64,000 nt of DNA, from positions 1 through 64,000 of the forward strand of contig JAZTYK010000006.1 of the NCBI GenBank assembly GCA_045636925.1, given 5' to 3'. This stretch comes from JAZTYK01 sp045636925 (GTDB taxonomy: Bacteria > Bacillota > Clostridia > Oscillospirales > Butyricicoccaceae). Shown piece by piece: positions 24,359 to 33,148 of the stretch; the stretch's first letter is position 1, and every line of letters begins with the position of its first letter. A program made the position numbers and the translations under genes. Below the pieces are notes generated by a model, which saw only the letters and a program-made list of their open reading frames with translations, was not told where the DNA came from and searched no databases.

Positions 24359-25459
24359 TTACAGGCCGAACTGGGCAGTCAGCGCGGCTTCGTCCAGCTG
24401 GGCGCCGATGACGCACAGACGACCGATAATGCCGGCTGCGCCTTTGCGCACCTGTGCTTCGCCGGGCACATAATCAAAGTGCAGCCAGCCATCCTCGCCG
24501 GCTACGATGCCCTTGGCGCGCAGCACCTGACCGCAGGTGTTTTCGTCCAGAGCTTCCAGTGCCGCCAGCAAAGCTTGTTCATTGAACACATGGCTGGTTT
24601 CCTTACCCCAGCTACTGAACACTTCATCTGCATGATGATGGTGATGGTCATGATGACCACCACAGCCGCATGAGCACGCTTCGCCGTGCTCATGATGGTG
24701 GTGTTCGTGATCATGGTGGCCGCCGCAGCAGCACTCTTCACCATGCTCATGATGATGGTGATGCTCGTGGTCATGGTGACCGCCGCAGCAGCACGCTTCA
24801 CCGTGCTCATGATGGTGGTGATGCTTATGCTCCTCTTTCAGAGACTCCATTGCCTCAGCCAATGTATCTTTGCGCTCGATAGCTTCCAGCAGTTGGGCAC
24901 CGGTAAGCTGATTCCAAGGGGTGGTGACGATGATGGCGTTGGGATTCTTTTCACGCAGCAGAGCTACACAGGCATCCAGCTTGTCCTGCTTCATGCCCTG
25001 GGTACGGCTGAGGACAATAGTGCTGGCATGCTCTACCTGATTGTTGTAGAACTCACCGAAGTTCTTCATGTACATTTTGCACTTATTGGCATCGGCCACG
25101 GTGGTAAAACCGTTGAGAACCACGTTTTCCATCTCCAGACCCTGTACTGCAGCGATCACATCGCTGAGTTTTCCGACACCGGAGGGCTCGATAAGAATGC
25201 GGTCAGGGGCATAGGTGTCCATCACCTGCTGCAATGCTTTTGCGAAATCGCCCACCAGGCTGCAGCAGATGCAGCCGCTGTTCATTTCGGTAATCTCTAC
25301 GCCGGCCTCCTGCAGGAAGCCGCCATCAATGCCGATCTCACCGAACTCGTTTTCGATTAGCACCAGCTTTTCGCCCTTGTAAGCTTCTTCCATCAGTTTT
25401 TTGATGAGGGTGGTCTTGCCGGCACCCAAAAAACCGGAGAAAATATCGATCTTTGTCAT
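24359..25459 (-). CDS. COG0523 metallochaperone GTPase with His/Cys-rich tandem repeats
   Basis: A 366-residue G3E GTPase. Walker A is GFLGAGKT (9-16) and the metal motif CICC is at 63-66 (GCICCSL). Between about 205 and 280 lies an insert of three tandem copies of a roughly 22-residue unit (HEHGEACCCGGHHDHEHHHH-like), then the CobW C-terminal domain. The insert resembles metal-storage tails of ZigA/YciC or HypB-type proteins that bind zinc, nickel or cobalt. The ATG at 25459 follows GAAAGAG. No Zur or NikR box was recognised. Which metal and which client are unknown. Confidence 0.88.
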   Translation of the reverse strand: MTKIDIFSGFLGAGKTTLIKKLMEEAYKGEKLVLIENEFGEIGIDGGFLQEAGVEITEMNSGCICCSLVGDFAKALQQVMDTYAPDRILIEPSGVGKLSDVIAAVQGLEMENVVLNGFTTVADANKCKMYMKNFGEFYNNQVEHASTIVLSRTQGMKQDKLDACVALLREKNPNAIIVTTPWNQLTGAQLLEAIERKDTLAEAMESLKEEHKHHHHHEHGEACCCGGHHDHEHHHHHEHGEECCCGGHHDHEHHHHEHGEACSCGCGGHHDHHHHHADEVFSSWGKETSHVFNEQALLAALEALDENTCGQVLRAKGIVAGEDGWLHFDYVPGEAQVRKGAAGIIGRLCVIGAQLDEAALTAQFGL

Positions 25460-25520
25460 GTGTATCACTCTTTCTCTGCCATAGGCAGGTAGGTTCAAAA
25501 GAAAACTCTTCCAAACATGT

Positions 25521-25529
25521 ATTATATCA
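25521..25529 (-). promoter_or_regulatory. Probable extended -10 promoter of the COG0523 pair
   Basis: On the minus strand TGATATAAT combines a perfect -10 with the TGn extension; no good -35 lies at the standard distance. It is about 60 bases upstream of the first gene. Confidence 0.5.
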
Positions 25530-25535
25530 CAACTG

Positions 25536-26429
25536 TCAAGATTTATCGAGTGGATCCTGATGTTTTTCTATCTCTCTGTGCAAGCGATTCATGACCCGCT
25601 TTTTATCCCCGCACCAAAGGGGTGCCAGCAGCAAGCGTTTGGGACCGTCGCCGGTGACGCGGTGCACCACCATACCCGCAGGCAGCAACGCAAGGCACTC
25701 CCCTACCATTTGCGCATATTCCTCCAGATCGGGCAGCGGCACTTTTCCTTCATGCCAATCCTGTGCCAAATCGGTACCCTCCAGCACCTGCAACAAATGA
25801 AGCTTGATGCCCTGTGCCCCGCTGCGTGCGATATAATCTACCGTTTGCAGCATTTGTTGCCGGGTTTCACCGGGGAGATAAAGAATCGCATGGACGACCA
25901 CATGAATTCCCCACTGCGTCAGCTGCTGTACCGCACGGTCAAAGCAGGCAAGGTCATACCCCCGGCGGATATAAGCTGCCGTTTCCGGATGGATGGTCTG
26001 AAGTCCCAGTTCCACCCACACCGGCTTGATCTGGTTCAGCCTGCCCAGCAACGCTACCGTTTCCTGGGGCAGGCAGTCAGGACGCGTACCAACCGACAGA
26101 GCCACCACAGCTTCATGGGAAAGGGCTTCGGTGAACAGCGTTTCCAGTTTAGAGACAGGGGCATAAGTATTGGTAAAGTTTTGGAAATAGGCAATAAACT
26201 TGTTTCCCTTGTACTTTCCCGCCACCTGTGTCTTGGCCTGCCGTATTTGTTCTGTCACAGAGCCGCAGTTTCTTTGCGCGAACTCGCCGGAACCACCGGC
26301 GGAACAGAAGATGCAGCCACGGGTATCCAATGTGCCGTCACGATTGGGACAAGTCATGCCCCCCTGCAGGCTGAGTTTATAAACTTTCTCACCGAAGATT
26401 CGACGACAGTAAGCATCCAGTGTTTGCAT
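25536..26429 (-). CDS. Radical SAM protein, YhcC/TIGR01212 family
   Basis: A 297-residue radical SAM enzyme. The cluster cysteines are Cys27, Cys39 and Cys42, in the C-x11-C-x2-C spacing of the YhcC family (GMTCPNRDG...GCIFCSAGGSGEF), followed by VELGLQTIH and GIKLHLLQVL. The reaction is not settled for this family, though genomic context in other bacteria hints at RNA modification. It is monocistronic, between the COG0523 pair and the small zinc-ribbon gene. Confidence 0.9.
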   Translation of the reverse strand: MQTLDAYCRRIFGEKVYKLSLQGGMTCPNRDGTLDTRGCIFCSAGGSGEFAQRNCGSVTEQIRQAKTQVAGKYKGNKFIAYFQNFTNTYAPVSKLETLFTEALSHEAVVALSVGTRPDCLPQETVALLGRLNQIKPVWVELGLQTIHPETAAYIRRGYDLACFDRAVQQLTQWGIHVVVHAILYLPGETRQQMLQTVDYIARSGAQGIKLHLLQVLEGTDLAQDWHEGKVPLPDLEEYAQMVGECLALLPAGMVVHRVTGDGPKRLLLAPLWCGDKKRVMNRLHREIEKHQDPLDKS

Positions 26430-26455
26430 AGTGTCCCCCTCATTGGATTTTGATG

Positions 26456-26485
26456 CAAAAAGATACCGCCAAACGGCGGTATCTT
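26456..26485 (-). terminator. Terminator of the zinc-ribbon protein gene
   Basis: A 10-bp stem (AGATACCGCC/GGCGGTATCT) with T-rich tails on both strands, 28 bases downstream of the stop at 26513. Confidence 0.88.
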
Positions 26486-26512
26486 TTTCTGTTTCAATAT
26501 ATAAAATATTGG

Positions 26513-26791
26513 TTAGCGTTCTTCGCGCATCTTAGCGAAGCACTCGCTGCAGTAAACAGGGCGGTCGGTCTTGGGCTCGAAGGGAACCTTAGCTTCCTTA
26601 CCGCAAGCAGCGCAAGTAGCAGAGAAGAACTCTCTGGGGCCACGAGCAGCCTGCTTTCTGCTGTCACGGCATGCCTTGCAGCGCTGGGGCTCGTTCTGGA
26701 AGCCGCGCTCTGCGTAGAACTCCTGCTCACCAGCAGAGAACACGAACTCGTTGCCGCACTCTTTGCATACCAAAGTCTTGTCGTTGTACAT
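26513..26791 (-). CDS. Small double zinc-ribbon protein
   Basis: A 92-residue protein with two treble-clef-type zinc sites: CKECGNEF...CKACRDSR and CAACGKEA...CSECFAKM. The block EFVFSAGEQEFYAERGFQNEP is characteristic of a widespread bacterial zinc-ribbon family (zinc-ribbon domain containing protein). It is probably highly expressed and nucleic-acid or protein binding. There is no signal peptide. Function is unknown. Confidence 0.9.
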   Translation of the reverse strand: MYNDKTLVCKECGNEFVFSAGEQEFYAERGFQNEPQRCKACRDSRKQAARGPREFFSATCAACGKEAKVPFEPKTDRPVYCSECFAKMREER

Positions 26792-26853
26792 GGTCTTTAC
26801 CTCTCTTTTTCCGCGATGCGGTGAATGATATTTATGCGCACAGGGATTACCTG

Positions 26854-27390
26854 CTATCGCTTAACATAGGGTGCCAGTTTTTTTCGGATCCGCGCTACAG
26901 CATTGTGCACGGTCTTGGGCTCTTTTGAGAGCATCTGGCTGATTTCCTGGACAGAGTACCCTTCCAGATAGGGTTCCAGTACCGCAGATTCAAAGGAGGA
27001 TAAAATACCGTCCAAGATATTGCGGATCTCGTGGGTGCTTTCACCATCCAGCACATAGGCTTCGGGATCGGCAGCACCGGAGTCAGTCGTATGACCTGCC
27101 TGGATCAAATGTTCAATGGTTTGTTCTTCCCGTCGGATGAAGGACGCATCACTGCGCACGGCATCATACAACCGTGAGCGAACGCACAATGTTGCAAAAG
27201 CTTCGAAATTGTCATTGCGCAAAGGATCATACTGGCGAATTGCCTTCAGCAGACCCATCATTCCCTCTTGGTACAAATCATCTCCGTCACCGATGCTGCG
27301 CAGAAACAACTGCCGCACCTCACGGGAGACCAAACGGGAATATTTACGCGCGATTTCGTCTTCGCTGTACAGCCCTGCTTGTTCCACCAT
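26854..27390 (-). CDS. RNA polymerase sigma factor, SigH-like
   Basis: A 178-residue sigma-70 family protein. Region 2 is intact (DDLYQEGMMGLLKAIRQYD and NFEAFATLCVRSRLYDAVRS) and region 4 follows (ESAVLEPYLEGYSVQEISQM, KTVHNAVARIRKKL). Its closest recognisable type is the stationary/sporulation sigma-H group, which is shorter and has no region 1 or 3. In Bacillus, SigH starts sporulation and competence transcription. It differs from canonical SigH (about 210 residues) by a shorter N-terminus, so another alternative sigma is possible. Confidence 0.78.
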   Translation of the reverse strand: MVEQAGLYSEDEIARKYSRLVSREVRQLFLRSIGDGDDLYQEGMMGLLKAIRQYDPLRNDNFEAFATLCVRSRLYDAVRSDASFIRREEQTIEHLIQAGHTTDSGAADPEAYVLDGESTHEIRNILDGILSSFESAVLEPYLEGYSVQEISQMLSKEPKTVHNAVARIRKKLAPYVKR

Positions 27391-27450
27391 ATTACCATCC
27401 GTTTCGGGACATGAGAACCCATGTCACTTAACAACATCCAATTATTAGTA

Positions 27451-27480
27451 GTATAGTCCTAATCCATCGGTATTGTCAAG
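27451..27480 (-). promoter_or_regulatory. Promoter of the sigma factor gene
   Basis: TTGACA and TATACT on the minus strand with an 18-base spacer, about 55 bases upstream of the start codon. Confidence 0.7.
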
Positions 27481-27522
27481 GAGAAAAAGTGTTTCTCATG
27501 ATTTTTCCACAAAACAAAGCTG

Positions 27523-27993
27523 TTATTTGCGTTCCTTTAAGGGCAATTCATCCGGATTGACGGAAGGCTCGAACTTGGCAGTAGACATAATGACGCTGGT
27601 CAGCGTGCGCTGAACACCGGGAATGGCCTTCAGATTATTCAGTAAACGCTCGAGACTTTCGGTATTGTCGGTGACGACTTTCAGCAAAAAGTCAAACTCT
27701 CCGGTGACATAGTAACATTCCAGTACCTCCGGATTACTCTGCACCTGGGTGCGGAAATCTTCATAATACTTGGGATGTTCCAGTTCGACCTGCATCACCG
27801 CACTGACATCTTTACCGGCTTTCAAATTATTGATAATGGTAGTATGCCGTTCGATCAGGCCGTTGCTTTCCATCTTGCGAATACGCTCGATGACTGCAGA
27901 TACGGACATACCAACCTTTTCACTGATCAGGCTTGCGTTCTCACGGGCATCTGCCTGGAGACATTTTAGAATTTTAACATCGATTTGATCCAT
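27523..27993 (-). CDS. Lrp/AsnC family transcriptional regulator
   Basis: A 156-residue regulator. It has an N-terminal winged helix-turn-helix (VKILKCLQADARENASLISE, VSAVIERIRKMES) and a C-terminal RAM effector domain (VMQVELEHPKYYEDF, YYVTGEFDFLLKVV), the usual Lrp layout. Such proteins form octamers that sense amino acids. The ATG at 27993 follows AAAGGGG; a GTG at 28002 is the alternative. It is a single gene with its own promoter. Targets could include the peptide uptake operons, but nothing in the sequence proves that. Confidence 0.93.
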   Translation of the reverse strand: MDQIDVKILKCLQADARENASLISEKVGMSVSAVIERIRKMESNGLIERHTTIINNLKAGKDVSAVMQVELEHPKYYEDFRTQVQSNPEVLECYYVTGEFDFLLKVVTDNTESLERLLNNLKAIPGVQRTLTSVIMSTAKFEPSVNPDELPLKERK

Positions 27994-28013
27994 GATTGTC
28001 ACCCCTTTCGTTT

Positions 28014-28042
28014 ATTGTATCCCTGATTCAAAAAAAATTCAA
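28014..28042 (-). promoter_or_regulatory. Promoter of the Lrp-family gene
   Basis: TTGAAT and TACAAT on the minus strand with a 17-base spacer, directly before the ribosome site. Confidence 0.6.
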
Positions 28043-28117
28043 GTGAAATTCCGCGGTAGCAAAAAAATTATACGGATAAGCTTTGATTTCTTCGCAGCTT
28101 CTTGCTTATTTTCACAC

Positions 28118-28162
28118 ATAACAAACAGGCAGCCGTTATGCATAGCACAACTGCTGCCTGTT
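28118..28162 (-). terminator. Probable terminator of the amidase gene
   Basis: A 10-bp stem (AACAGGCAGC/GCTGCCTGTT) with a 19-base loop and a weak T-rich tail, eight bases after the stop at 28171. Confidence 0.5.
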
Positions 28163-28170
28163 CCAGTTTA

Positions 28171-29280
28171 TTATTTCATGAAGTTTTCCACACCGTCTGC
28201 CATCGCTGTGACAAAGGTGTCGCGCCAGGTTTCGTCCAGCATATTCTGCACGTCCTTCGGGTTGGTACAGAAGCCGATTTCAATCAATACCGCGGGCATA
28301 TTTACACGCTTGGTAATGGTATAGGCACTGCCCCAATCATCCGCATAAGATTTGGCGCGGGTATCAGGCAGCACAGTTTTGATTGCATCTGCAAGTTTAT
28401 TGCTCAGCTTTACAGAACGATTGCTATAATCATTTTCGCCGCAATAATATACACGTGTACCTCCCACAGAAGAATCTCCGACAAAGGCATCTGCATGCAG
28501 GGAGATCAGCAAGTCGAAGGGACGCTGCATATGCAGAACATTGGCATATACACTACGGTTATAGGCAGCAAAGCGGCGGTCGTGCACCAGTTTGTCAGGC
28601 ATATAGTTTACCTTGTACTGCTTGGCCAAAGTTTCTACCTGATCGGCGTCGATATATACTTCATTGTTACGCAGCAGTACCACCACCACGTTGCGATCTT
28701 CCAGTTCCGCTTTCAGTGCCTTGGCATAAGCATCCACCAGATCGCGTTCAGTCATTCCCTTAGGCAACCCCGAAACGGTACCGGAGTCCACATAGCCGTG
28801 GCCGGCATCGATGCAAACTACGGTGATGTCATCATCGGGGTCGGGCAACGTCACATTAGGGTAAACCACCATGGTAGGATCTCTGTCAGTACCGATGGTG
28901 GGACTGTCACTGTTGCCGGAGTTTCCGCTGTTGCCGGTGCTGCCGCTGTTGCCGGTGCTGCCGCTGTTGCCGCTGCTGCCGCTATTGCCGCTGCTGCCAC
29001 TGTTGCCGCTGCTGCCACTGTTGCCGCTGCTGCCGCTGTTGCCGCTGCTGCCGCTATTGCCAGTGCTGCCACTGTTGCCGGTGCTGCCACTGTTGCCGTT
29101 GCTGCCACTGTTGCCGCTGCTGCCACTGTTGCCGCTGCTACCGCTATTGCCGGTACCATCTCCCTGCTGGGTATCATTATCATCATCGGGAGCAGCATTT
29201 TCTGCACCACAGCCGGTGAACAGCGTCATCGTCAAAATCACGATTAAAAGTATCGCCACAAGGCGTTTGCACGTTTGCAT
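28171..29280 (-). CDS. Lipoprotein N-acetylmuramoyl-L-alanine amidase with GNSGSS-repeat stalk
   Basis: A 369-residue protein in three parts. It has a lipoprotein signal (Cys24 in LFTGC), a low-complexity stalk of about 12 GNSGS(S/T/N) hexapeptides (about residues 44-125), and an Amidase_3 catalytic domain (about 150-369). Zinc ligands appear as His in CIDAGHGYVD, Glu in MTERDLVD and His in SLHADAF; the catalytic Glu is in LIEIGFCTN. The domain resembles CwlD/AmiC-type amidases that cut the MurNAc-L-Ala bond. The stalk probably spans the wall. The repeat DNA (18-bp units) is prone to length change. Confidence 0.9.
   Translation of the reverse strand: MQTCKRLVAILLIVILTMTLFTGCGAENAAPDDDNDTQQGDGTGNSGSSGNSGSSGNSGSNGNSGSTGNSGSTGNSGSSGNSGSSGNSGSSGNSGSSGNSGSSGNSGSTGNSGSTGNSGNSGNSDSPTIGTDRDPTMVVYPNVTLPDPDDDITVVCIDAGHGYVDSGTVSGLPKGMTERDLVDAYAKALKAELEDRNVVVVLLRNNEVYIDADQVETLAKQYKVNYMPDKLVHDRRFAAYNRSVYANVLHMQRPFDLLISLHADAFVGDSSVGGTRVYYCGENDYSNRSVKLSNKLADAIKTVLPDTRAKSYADDWGSAYTITKRVNMPAVLIEIGFCTNPKDVQNMLDETWRDTFVTAMADGVENFMK
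28905..29151 (-). repeat. 18-bp tandem repeats coding for GNSGSS units
   Basis: About 12 near-identical 18-bp units within the amidase gene. All are in frame, so gain or loss of a unit changes the stalk length without a frameshift. They produce spurious long reading frames on the other strand. Confidence 0.9.
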
Positions 29281-29373
29281 AGATCGTTCCTCTTTTCAGG
29301 GACAAAATAAACTTACGCCCTTTATTTTACAGATTCAGTGATTCATTTTCAAGTCTTTCGGTTAAAAAACGTT

Positions 29374-29417
29374 ACAAAAAAGTAACAGTCTTTTGCAAAA
29401 AATTGCAAAAGACTGTT
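29374..29417 (-). terminator. glmM terminator
   Basis: A 15-bp perfect stem (29384-29398 with 29403-29417) ending in six Ts on the minus strand, five bases after the stop. Confidence 0.92.
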
Positions 29418-29421
29418 ATTC

Positions 29422-30777
29422 TTAAAGATTTTTCACCGCATTGGCAATGACATCAGCAGCTTCTTTGGCCATAGCCTGCACAGCCTCTGCCTGCTTACCT
29501 TCTACCATAACACGCACCTTTGGCTCGGTGCCGGACGGGCGGATAATAACGCGGCCATCCTCACCAAAGACACCGGCGATTTTAGCGCGGATTGCATGGA
29601 CGCACTCCATATCTGCCACTTGATGCTTCAGTTTGTTTGGCACACTCACATTGATGGTGCACTGGGGGAAGGTCTCGATTTCACCGGCCAGCTGAGACGC
29701 TTTTTTCCCGCTGCAGAGCAGCACCCGCAAGAAATGCACGGCTGTCATTTCGCCGTCACCGGTAGTGGCATAGTCAGAAAGAATCACATGACCGGACTGT
29801 TCACCGCCGATGTTGTGTCCTTCTGCACGCATTTTCTCCAGTACATAACGGTCACCCACATTGGAGGTGGCAATCTCAATACCTCGAGCCTTCAAGTAAC
29901 TGTGCAGTCCCAAATTGGAGAGAATCGTGCCCACCGCACCCTTCTTCAGTGTTCCTTTTTTCTTCATGTCGGCAGCCAAAATGCCAATCAAATGATCGCC
30001 GTCAATGACTGCGCCTGTTTCATCCACCACCAAGCATCGGTCGGCATCGCCGTCAAAGGCCACACCCACACTATAGCCGCCGGCTACAACCCCTTGCTGC
30101 AGAGTCTGCAGATGCGTGCTGCCGCAATCCACGTTAATATTCACGCCGTTGGGATCACAAGAAAGAAAATCTGCTTGCGCGCCCAAACGGACAAAAATCG
30201 CCTTTGCGGTAGTGGAGGCTGCACCATTTGCACAGTCCACCAGAACACGCACACCCTGCAATCCGGCAGGAACGGTGGATACCACGAAATCGCAGTAATC
30301 TTTCACAGGGTCACTGGCACTTGGCAACACCTGACCGATCTCACCAAAGGTCTTGACCTGATCGACAGGCGGTGCATCGATGGCAGCTTCAATGGCGGCT
30401 TCCTGATCATCGGTGAGTTTGTAACCGTCGCCACCGAAAATCTTAATGCCGTTATGCTCGTAAGGATTATGCGATGCCGAGATTACAATGCCGGCATCGG
30501 CAGCCGGATCTGTCACTGTGGCGCGCGCCACAGCAGGGGTAGGCAGAACGCCCAGACTGATGACATCGCTGCCGGCAGCGCAAAGTCCGGCGGTAAGCGC
30601 CGCCTCCAGCATGGTGCCGGAGATGCGGGTATCCCTGCCAATAAGCACGCGGGGCTTGCGCTGCAGCTCGCGGTACAACTGGCAACCGAGGGCAAAACCT
30701 GTGCGGTACGCCAGATCTGCCGTCAATTCGGTATTGGCTTCACCGCGAATGCCGTCAGTTCCAAAATATTTTCCCAT
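29422..30777 (-). CDS. glmM: Phosphoglucosamine mutase
   Basis: A 451-residue enzyme that interconverts glucosamine-6-phosphate and glucosamine-1-phosphate for UDP-GlcNAc and peptidoglycan. The phosphoserine is Ser102 in ISASHNP, the metal site is DGDADR, and the sugar-binding loop GEQSGH is present. Length is the family norm (445-455). It is downstream of ruvAB, 66 bases apart, possibly in the same transcript. Confidence 0.97.
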   Translation of the reverse strand: MGKYFGTDGIRGEANTELTADLAYRTGFALGCQLYRELQRKPRVLIGRDTRISGTMLEAALTAGLCAAGSDVISLGVLPTPAVARATVTDPAADAGIVISASHNPYEHNGIKIFGGDGYKLTDDQEAAIEAAIDAPPVDQVKTFGEIGQVLPSASDPVKDYCDFVVSTVPAGLQGVRVLVDCANGAASTTAKAIFVRLGAQADFLSCDPNGVNINVDCGSTHLQTLQQGVVAGGYSVGVAFDGDADRCLVVDETGAVIDGDHLIGILAADMKKKGTLKKGAVGTILSNLGLHSYLKARGIEIATSNVGDRYVLEKMRAEGHNIGGEQSGHVILSDYATTGDGEMTAVHFLRVLLCSGKKASQLAGEIETFPQCTINVSVPNKLKHQVADMECVHAIRAKIAGVFGEDGRVIIRPSGTEPKVRVMVEGKQAEAVQAMAKEAADVIANAVKNL

Positions 30778-30843
30778 ATTGTGTTCCTCCTGTATTCCGG
30801 GAATCCTCCCCGGGGGATATATGGCGCAGCTTTCGCCCGCCGG

Positions 30844-31884
30844 TTACAGTTCCAGTTGTCCCGCAAAGGGGATGCCCAGATGATCATACGCTGCCTTGGT
30901 GACGCAACGACCCCGAGGGGTGCGGTTCACAAATCCGATCTGCATGAGATACGGCTCATACACATCCTCCAGCGTGATGCTTTCCTCGCCAATGGTGGCC
31001 GCCAGGGTCTCAAGACCCACAGGTCCGCCACCAAACTTGTTGATAATGCTTTCCAGCATCCGGCGGTCGGTATTATCCAGACCCAGGCGGTCAATCTCCA
31101 GTGCAGACAATGCCAGATCTGCCATGGGCCGGTCAATAATGCCGCTGCCCTTCACCTGGGCAAAGTCACGGACACGCTTTAAGATACGGTTTGCGATACG
31201 GGGCGTGCCGCGGGAACGCAGAGCGATCTCGCGGGCACCATCTTCTTCCACCGGGATGCCCAGAATGCCGGCAGAGCGGGTAACAATGCCGGAAAGCTGG
31301 TCGGGCGTATACATTTCCAGTCGCAGCTGCACGCCGAAACGGTCGCGCAGGGGCGAGGACAACTGTCCCGCACGGGTGGTGGCTCCGATCAGGGTAAACT
31401 TGGGCAGATCCAGACGGATACTGCGGGCGGCAGGACCCTTGCCAATGATGATATCCAGTGCAAAATCCTCCATGGCGGGATAAAGCACTTCTTCCACACT
31501 GCGGTTCAAGCGATGGATCTCATCGATGAACAGCACGTCGTTTTCGTTCAGATTGGTCAGCAGCGCTGCCAGATCACCCGCCTTTTCAATGGCAGGACCG
31601 GAGGTAATGCGAATGTTCACACCCATTTCATTGGCAATGATACCGGCCAGCGTGGTCTTTCCCAAACCGGGCGGGCCATACAGCAGCACGTGATCCAAAG
31701 GCTCGGCCCGCTGACGGGCAGCCTGAATGAAGACCTCTAAGTTTTCCTTTACTTTATCCTGCCCCTGATAATCCCGCAGGAATCGGGGGCGCAGAACATT
31801 TTCGGTCTCGTCGGCACTGATGGTGCTGGTGGAGACAATGCGCTCCTCTTCTTCCATCAGATCTTTTCCAAACTCAATCGCCAT
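30844..31884 (-). CDS. ruvB: Holliday junction branch migration helicase RuvB
   Basis: A 346-residue AAA+ motor. It has Walker A YGPPGLGKTT, Walker B FIDEIHRL, sensor 1 GATTRAGQLSSPLRDRFG and the C-terminal winged helix ending FVNRTPRGRCVT. RuvB hexamers drive branch migration with RuvA. It begins 10 bases after ruvA. No ruvC is present in this window. Confidence 0.98.
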   Translation of the reverse strand: MAIEFGKDLMEEEERIVSTSTISADETENVLRPRFLRDYQGQDKVKENLEVFIQAARQRAEPLDHVLLYGPPGLGKTTLAGIIANEMGVNIRITSGPAIEKAGDLAALLTNLNENDVLFIDEIHRLNRSVEEVLYPAMEDFALDIIIGKGPAARSIRLDLPKFTLIGATTRAGQLSSPLRDRFGVQLRLEMYTPDQLSGIVTRSAGILGIPVEEDGAREIALRSRGTPRIANRILKRVRDFAQVKGSGIIDRPMADLALSALEIDRLGLDNTDRRMLESIINKFGGGPVGLETLAATIGEESITLEDVYEPYLMQIGFVNRTPRGRCVTKAAYDHLGIPFAGQLEL

Positions 31885-31894
31885 AATGCACCTC

Positions 31895-32491
31895 TCAGAA
31901 GAGCCGCTTTAATGCGGCACGTACCAATTCGTCTGTGGTCTTGCCGGCTGCATCCACACCCTGCAGCGCATTCATCGCCACCGCACGGGGGTAGCCCAGC
32001 ACCATCAGCGCGGCAATGGCATCCTCTACCGCAGAGCCTGCTGCAGGGATCGCGGCAGCAGTGGCGGCAGTACCGGAAACCGCCTCCATGCCGCCGGCCA
32101 GCTTATCTTTCAGCTCCAGCAGAATACGCTGCGCCAGTTTTTTACCCACACCTTGTGCCACGGTCAGTGCTTTTTCGTCCTGCGCCATGACAGCCAGCGC
32201 CAGCTGGTCGGGGGTGACGCTGCTGAGGATAGCCAAAGCAGCCTTGGGTCCCACACCGGAAATGGCGATCAGCAGCTGGAAACATTCTTTCTCCTGCTTG
32301 GTGGTAAAGCCGTAGAGATCCATGGCATCTTCCCGCACTTGCAGGCAAGTATACAGCATGGTGACCTCGCCCGGACGTACCGACCGGGCAGAGGGATAGG
32401 ATGTATGAATCTGATAGCCCACGCCGCCGGCCTCGATGACGACCATATTGGCCTCTGCCAGCAGCACAGTGCCTTTGATGGAATAATACAT
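31895..32491 (-). CDS. ruvA: Holliday junction DNA-binding protein RuvA
   Basis: A 198-residue protein: an N-terminal OB fold (MYYSIKGTVLLAEANMVVIE), two helix-hairpin-helix motifs (LIAISGVGPKAAL and LTVAQGVGKKLAQRIL) and a C-terminal domain III (AIAALMVLGYPRAVAMNAL) that contacts RuvB. The acidic pin residues between strands were not checked individually. The ATG at 32491 follows CAGGAG; a longer frame to 32530 is not supported. Confidence 0.96.
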   Translation of the reverse strand: MYYSIKGTVLLAEANMVVIEAGGVGYQIHTSYPSARSVRPGEVTMLYTCLQVREDAMDLYGFTTKQEKECFQLLIAISGVGPKAALAILSSVTPDQLALAVMAQDEKALTVAQGVGKKLAQRILLELKDKLAGGMEAVSGTAATAAAIPAAGSAVEDAIAALMVLGYPRAVAMNALQGVDAAGKTTDELVRAALKRLF

Positions 32492-32564
32492 AGCAGGCTC
32501 CTGTTTCTCCGTTGAAGTCCCCTGGGACATATCAAAACGGAATGTATTTCTTATCTAACGTATG

Positions 32565-32594
32565 ATTATACCATACTTTCACAGTGGGTGCAAT
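32565..32594 (-). promoter_or_regulatory. Promoter of ruvAB (and probably glmM)
   Basis: TTGCAC and TATAAT on the minus strand with an 18-base spacer. No LexA-type box was recognised near it. Confidence 0.65.
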
Positions 32595-32614
32595 GAAAAC
32601 CCTGTCACATGTAA

Positions 32615-32645
32615 GAAAAAAGGAGGGAAAGACCCTCCTTTTTAT
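32615..32645 (-). terminator. Terminator of the GNAT gene (bidirectional)
   Basis: An 8-bp stem (AAGGAGGG/CCCTCCTT) between A and T runs, overlapping the last base of the stop codon. Confidence 0.85.
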
Positions 32646-33148
32646 CAGATATTTCCACTTTTTTCGTAGGCAATGCGGGGATCATTGTCTTGCTTGACAT
32701 AGATAACACCGCATTCTTCGAACCCCAGTTTTTTTAGTGTGTTCTGCATCACGGTGTTGTCGCCGTGGGTATCGATACGCAGATGTCCGCACTGCTGAAA
32801 TGCCCAGTTGATGCAGAAGCTGCCTGCGCCGCGACAGCCCTCGGCCACAGCAATACGATGTACCACGCCGTAGGGAGAATCGTCCTTCCAGCTGCCGCCT
32901 TCGATCCGCAGATAGGTAGGGTCGATATCCTTACCTGCATCATAATAAAAAACAGCGGCTATCTTGTCCTCATCCATACACAGATGGCACTTGCCCGCTT
33001 CGATGTCCCGCAGGATCAGTTCGGCCGGCGGCCAGTTTTTTGCAGCCCATTGGCGTGGATTGCCGTGCTCGGTCATGAACTTGCGGGCATAGGCATAGAT
33101 TTCCATAATTTCGTTGTGATCGGCGGGGGTGGCTTTTCGAATGAACAT
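32645..33148 (-). CDS. GNAT family N-acetyltransferase
   Basis: A 167-residue acetyltransferase starting MFIRKATPADHNEIMEIYAY, with the acetyl-CoA loop HRIAVAEGCRGAGSFCINWA (Q/R-x-x-G-x-G/A type) and the C-terminal ENTVMQNTLKKLGFEECG-like segment. It resembles the uncharacterised clostridial GNATs that act on small molecules. No substrate can be named. Monocistronic. Confidence 0.85.
   Translation of the reverse strand: MFIRKATPADHNEIMEIYAYARKFMTEHGNPRQWAAKNWPPAELILRDIEAGKCHLCMDEDKIAAVFYYDAGKDIDPTYLRIEGGSWKDDSPYGVVHRIAVAEGCRGAGSFCINWAFQQCGHLRIDTHGDNTVMQNTLKKLGFEECGVIYVKQDNDPRIAYEKSGNI

Noticed and set aside
24600..24880. Small frames on the plus strand within the His-rich region
   Set aside because: They are mirror readings of the repeated His codons.
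28851..29341. Apparent CRISPR-like or low-complexity leucine/alanine-repeat proteins in other frames
   Set aside because: The 18-bp units are contiguous, in frame with the amidase and without spacers, so this is a coding tandem repeat and not a CRISPR array.
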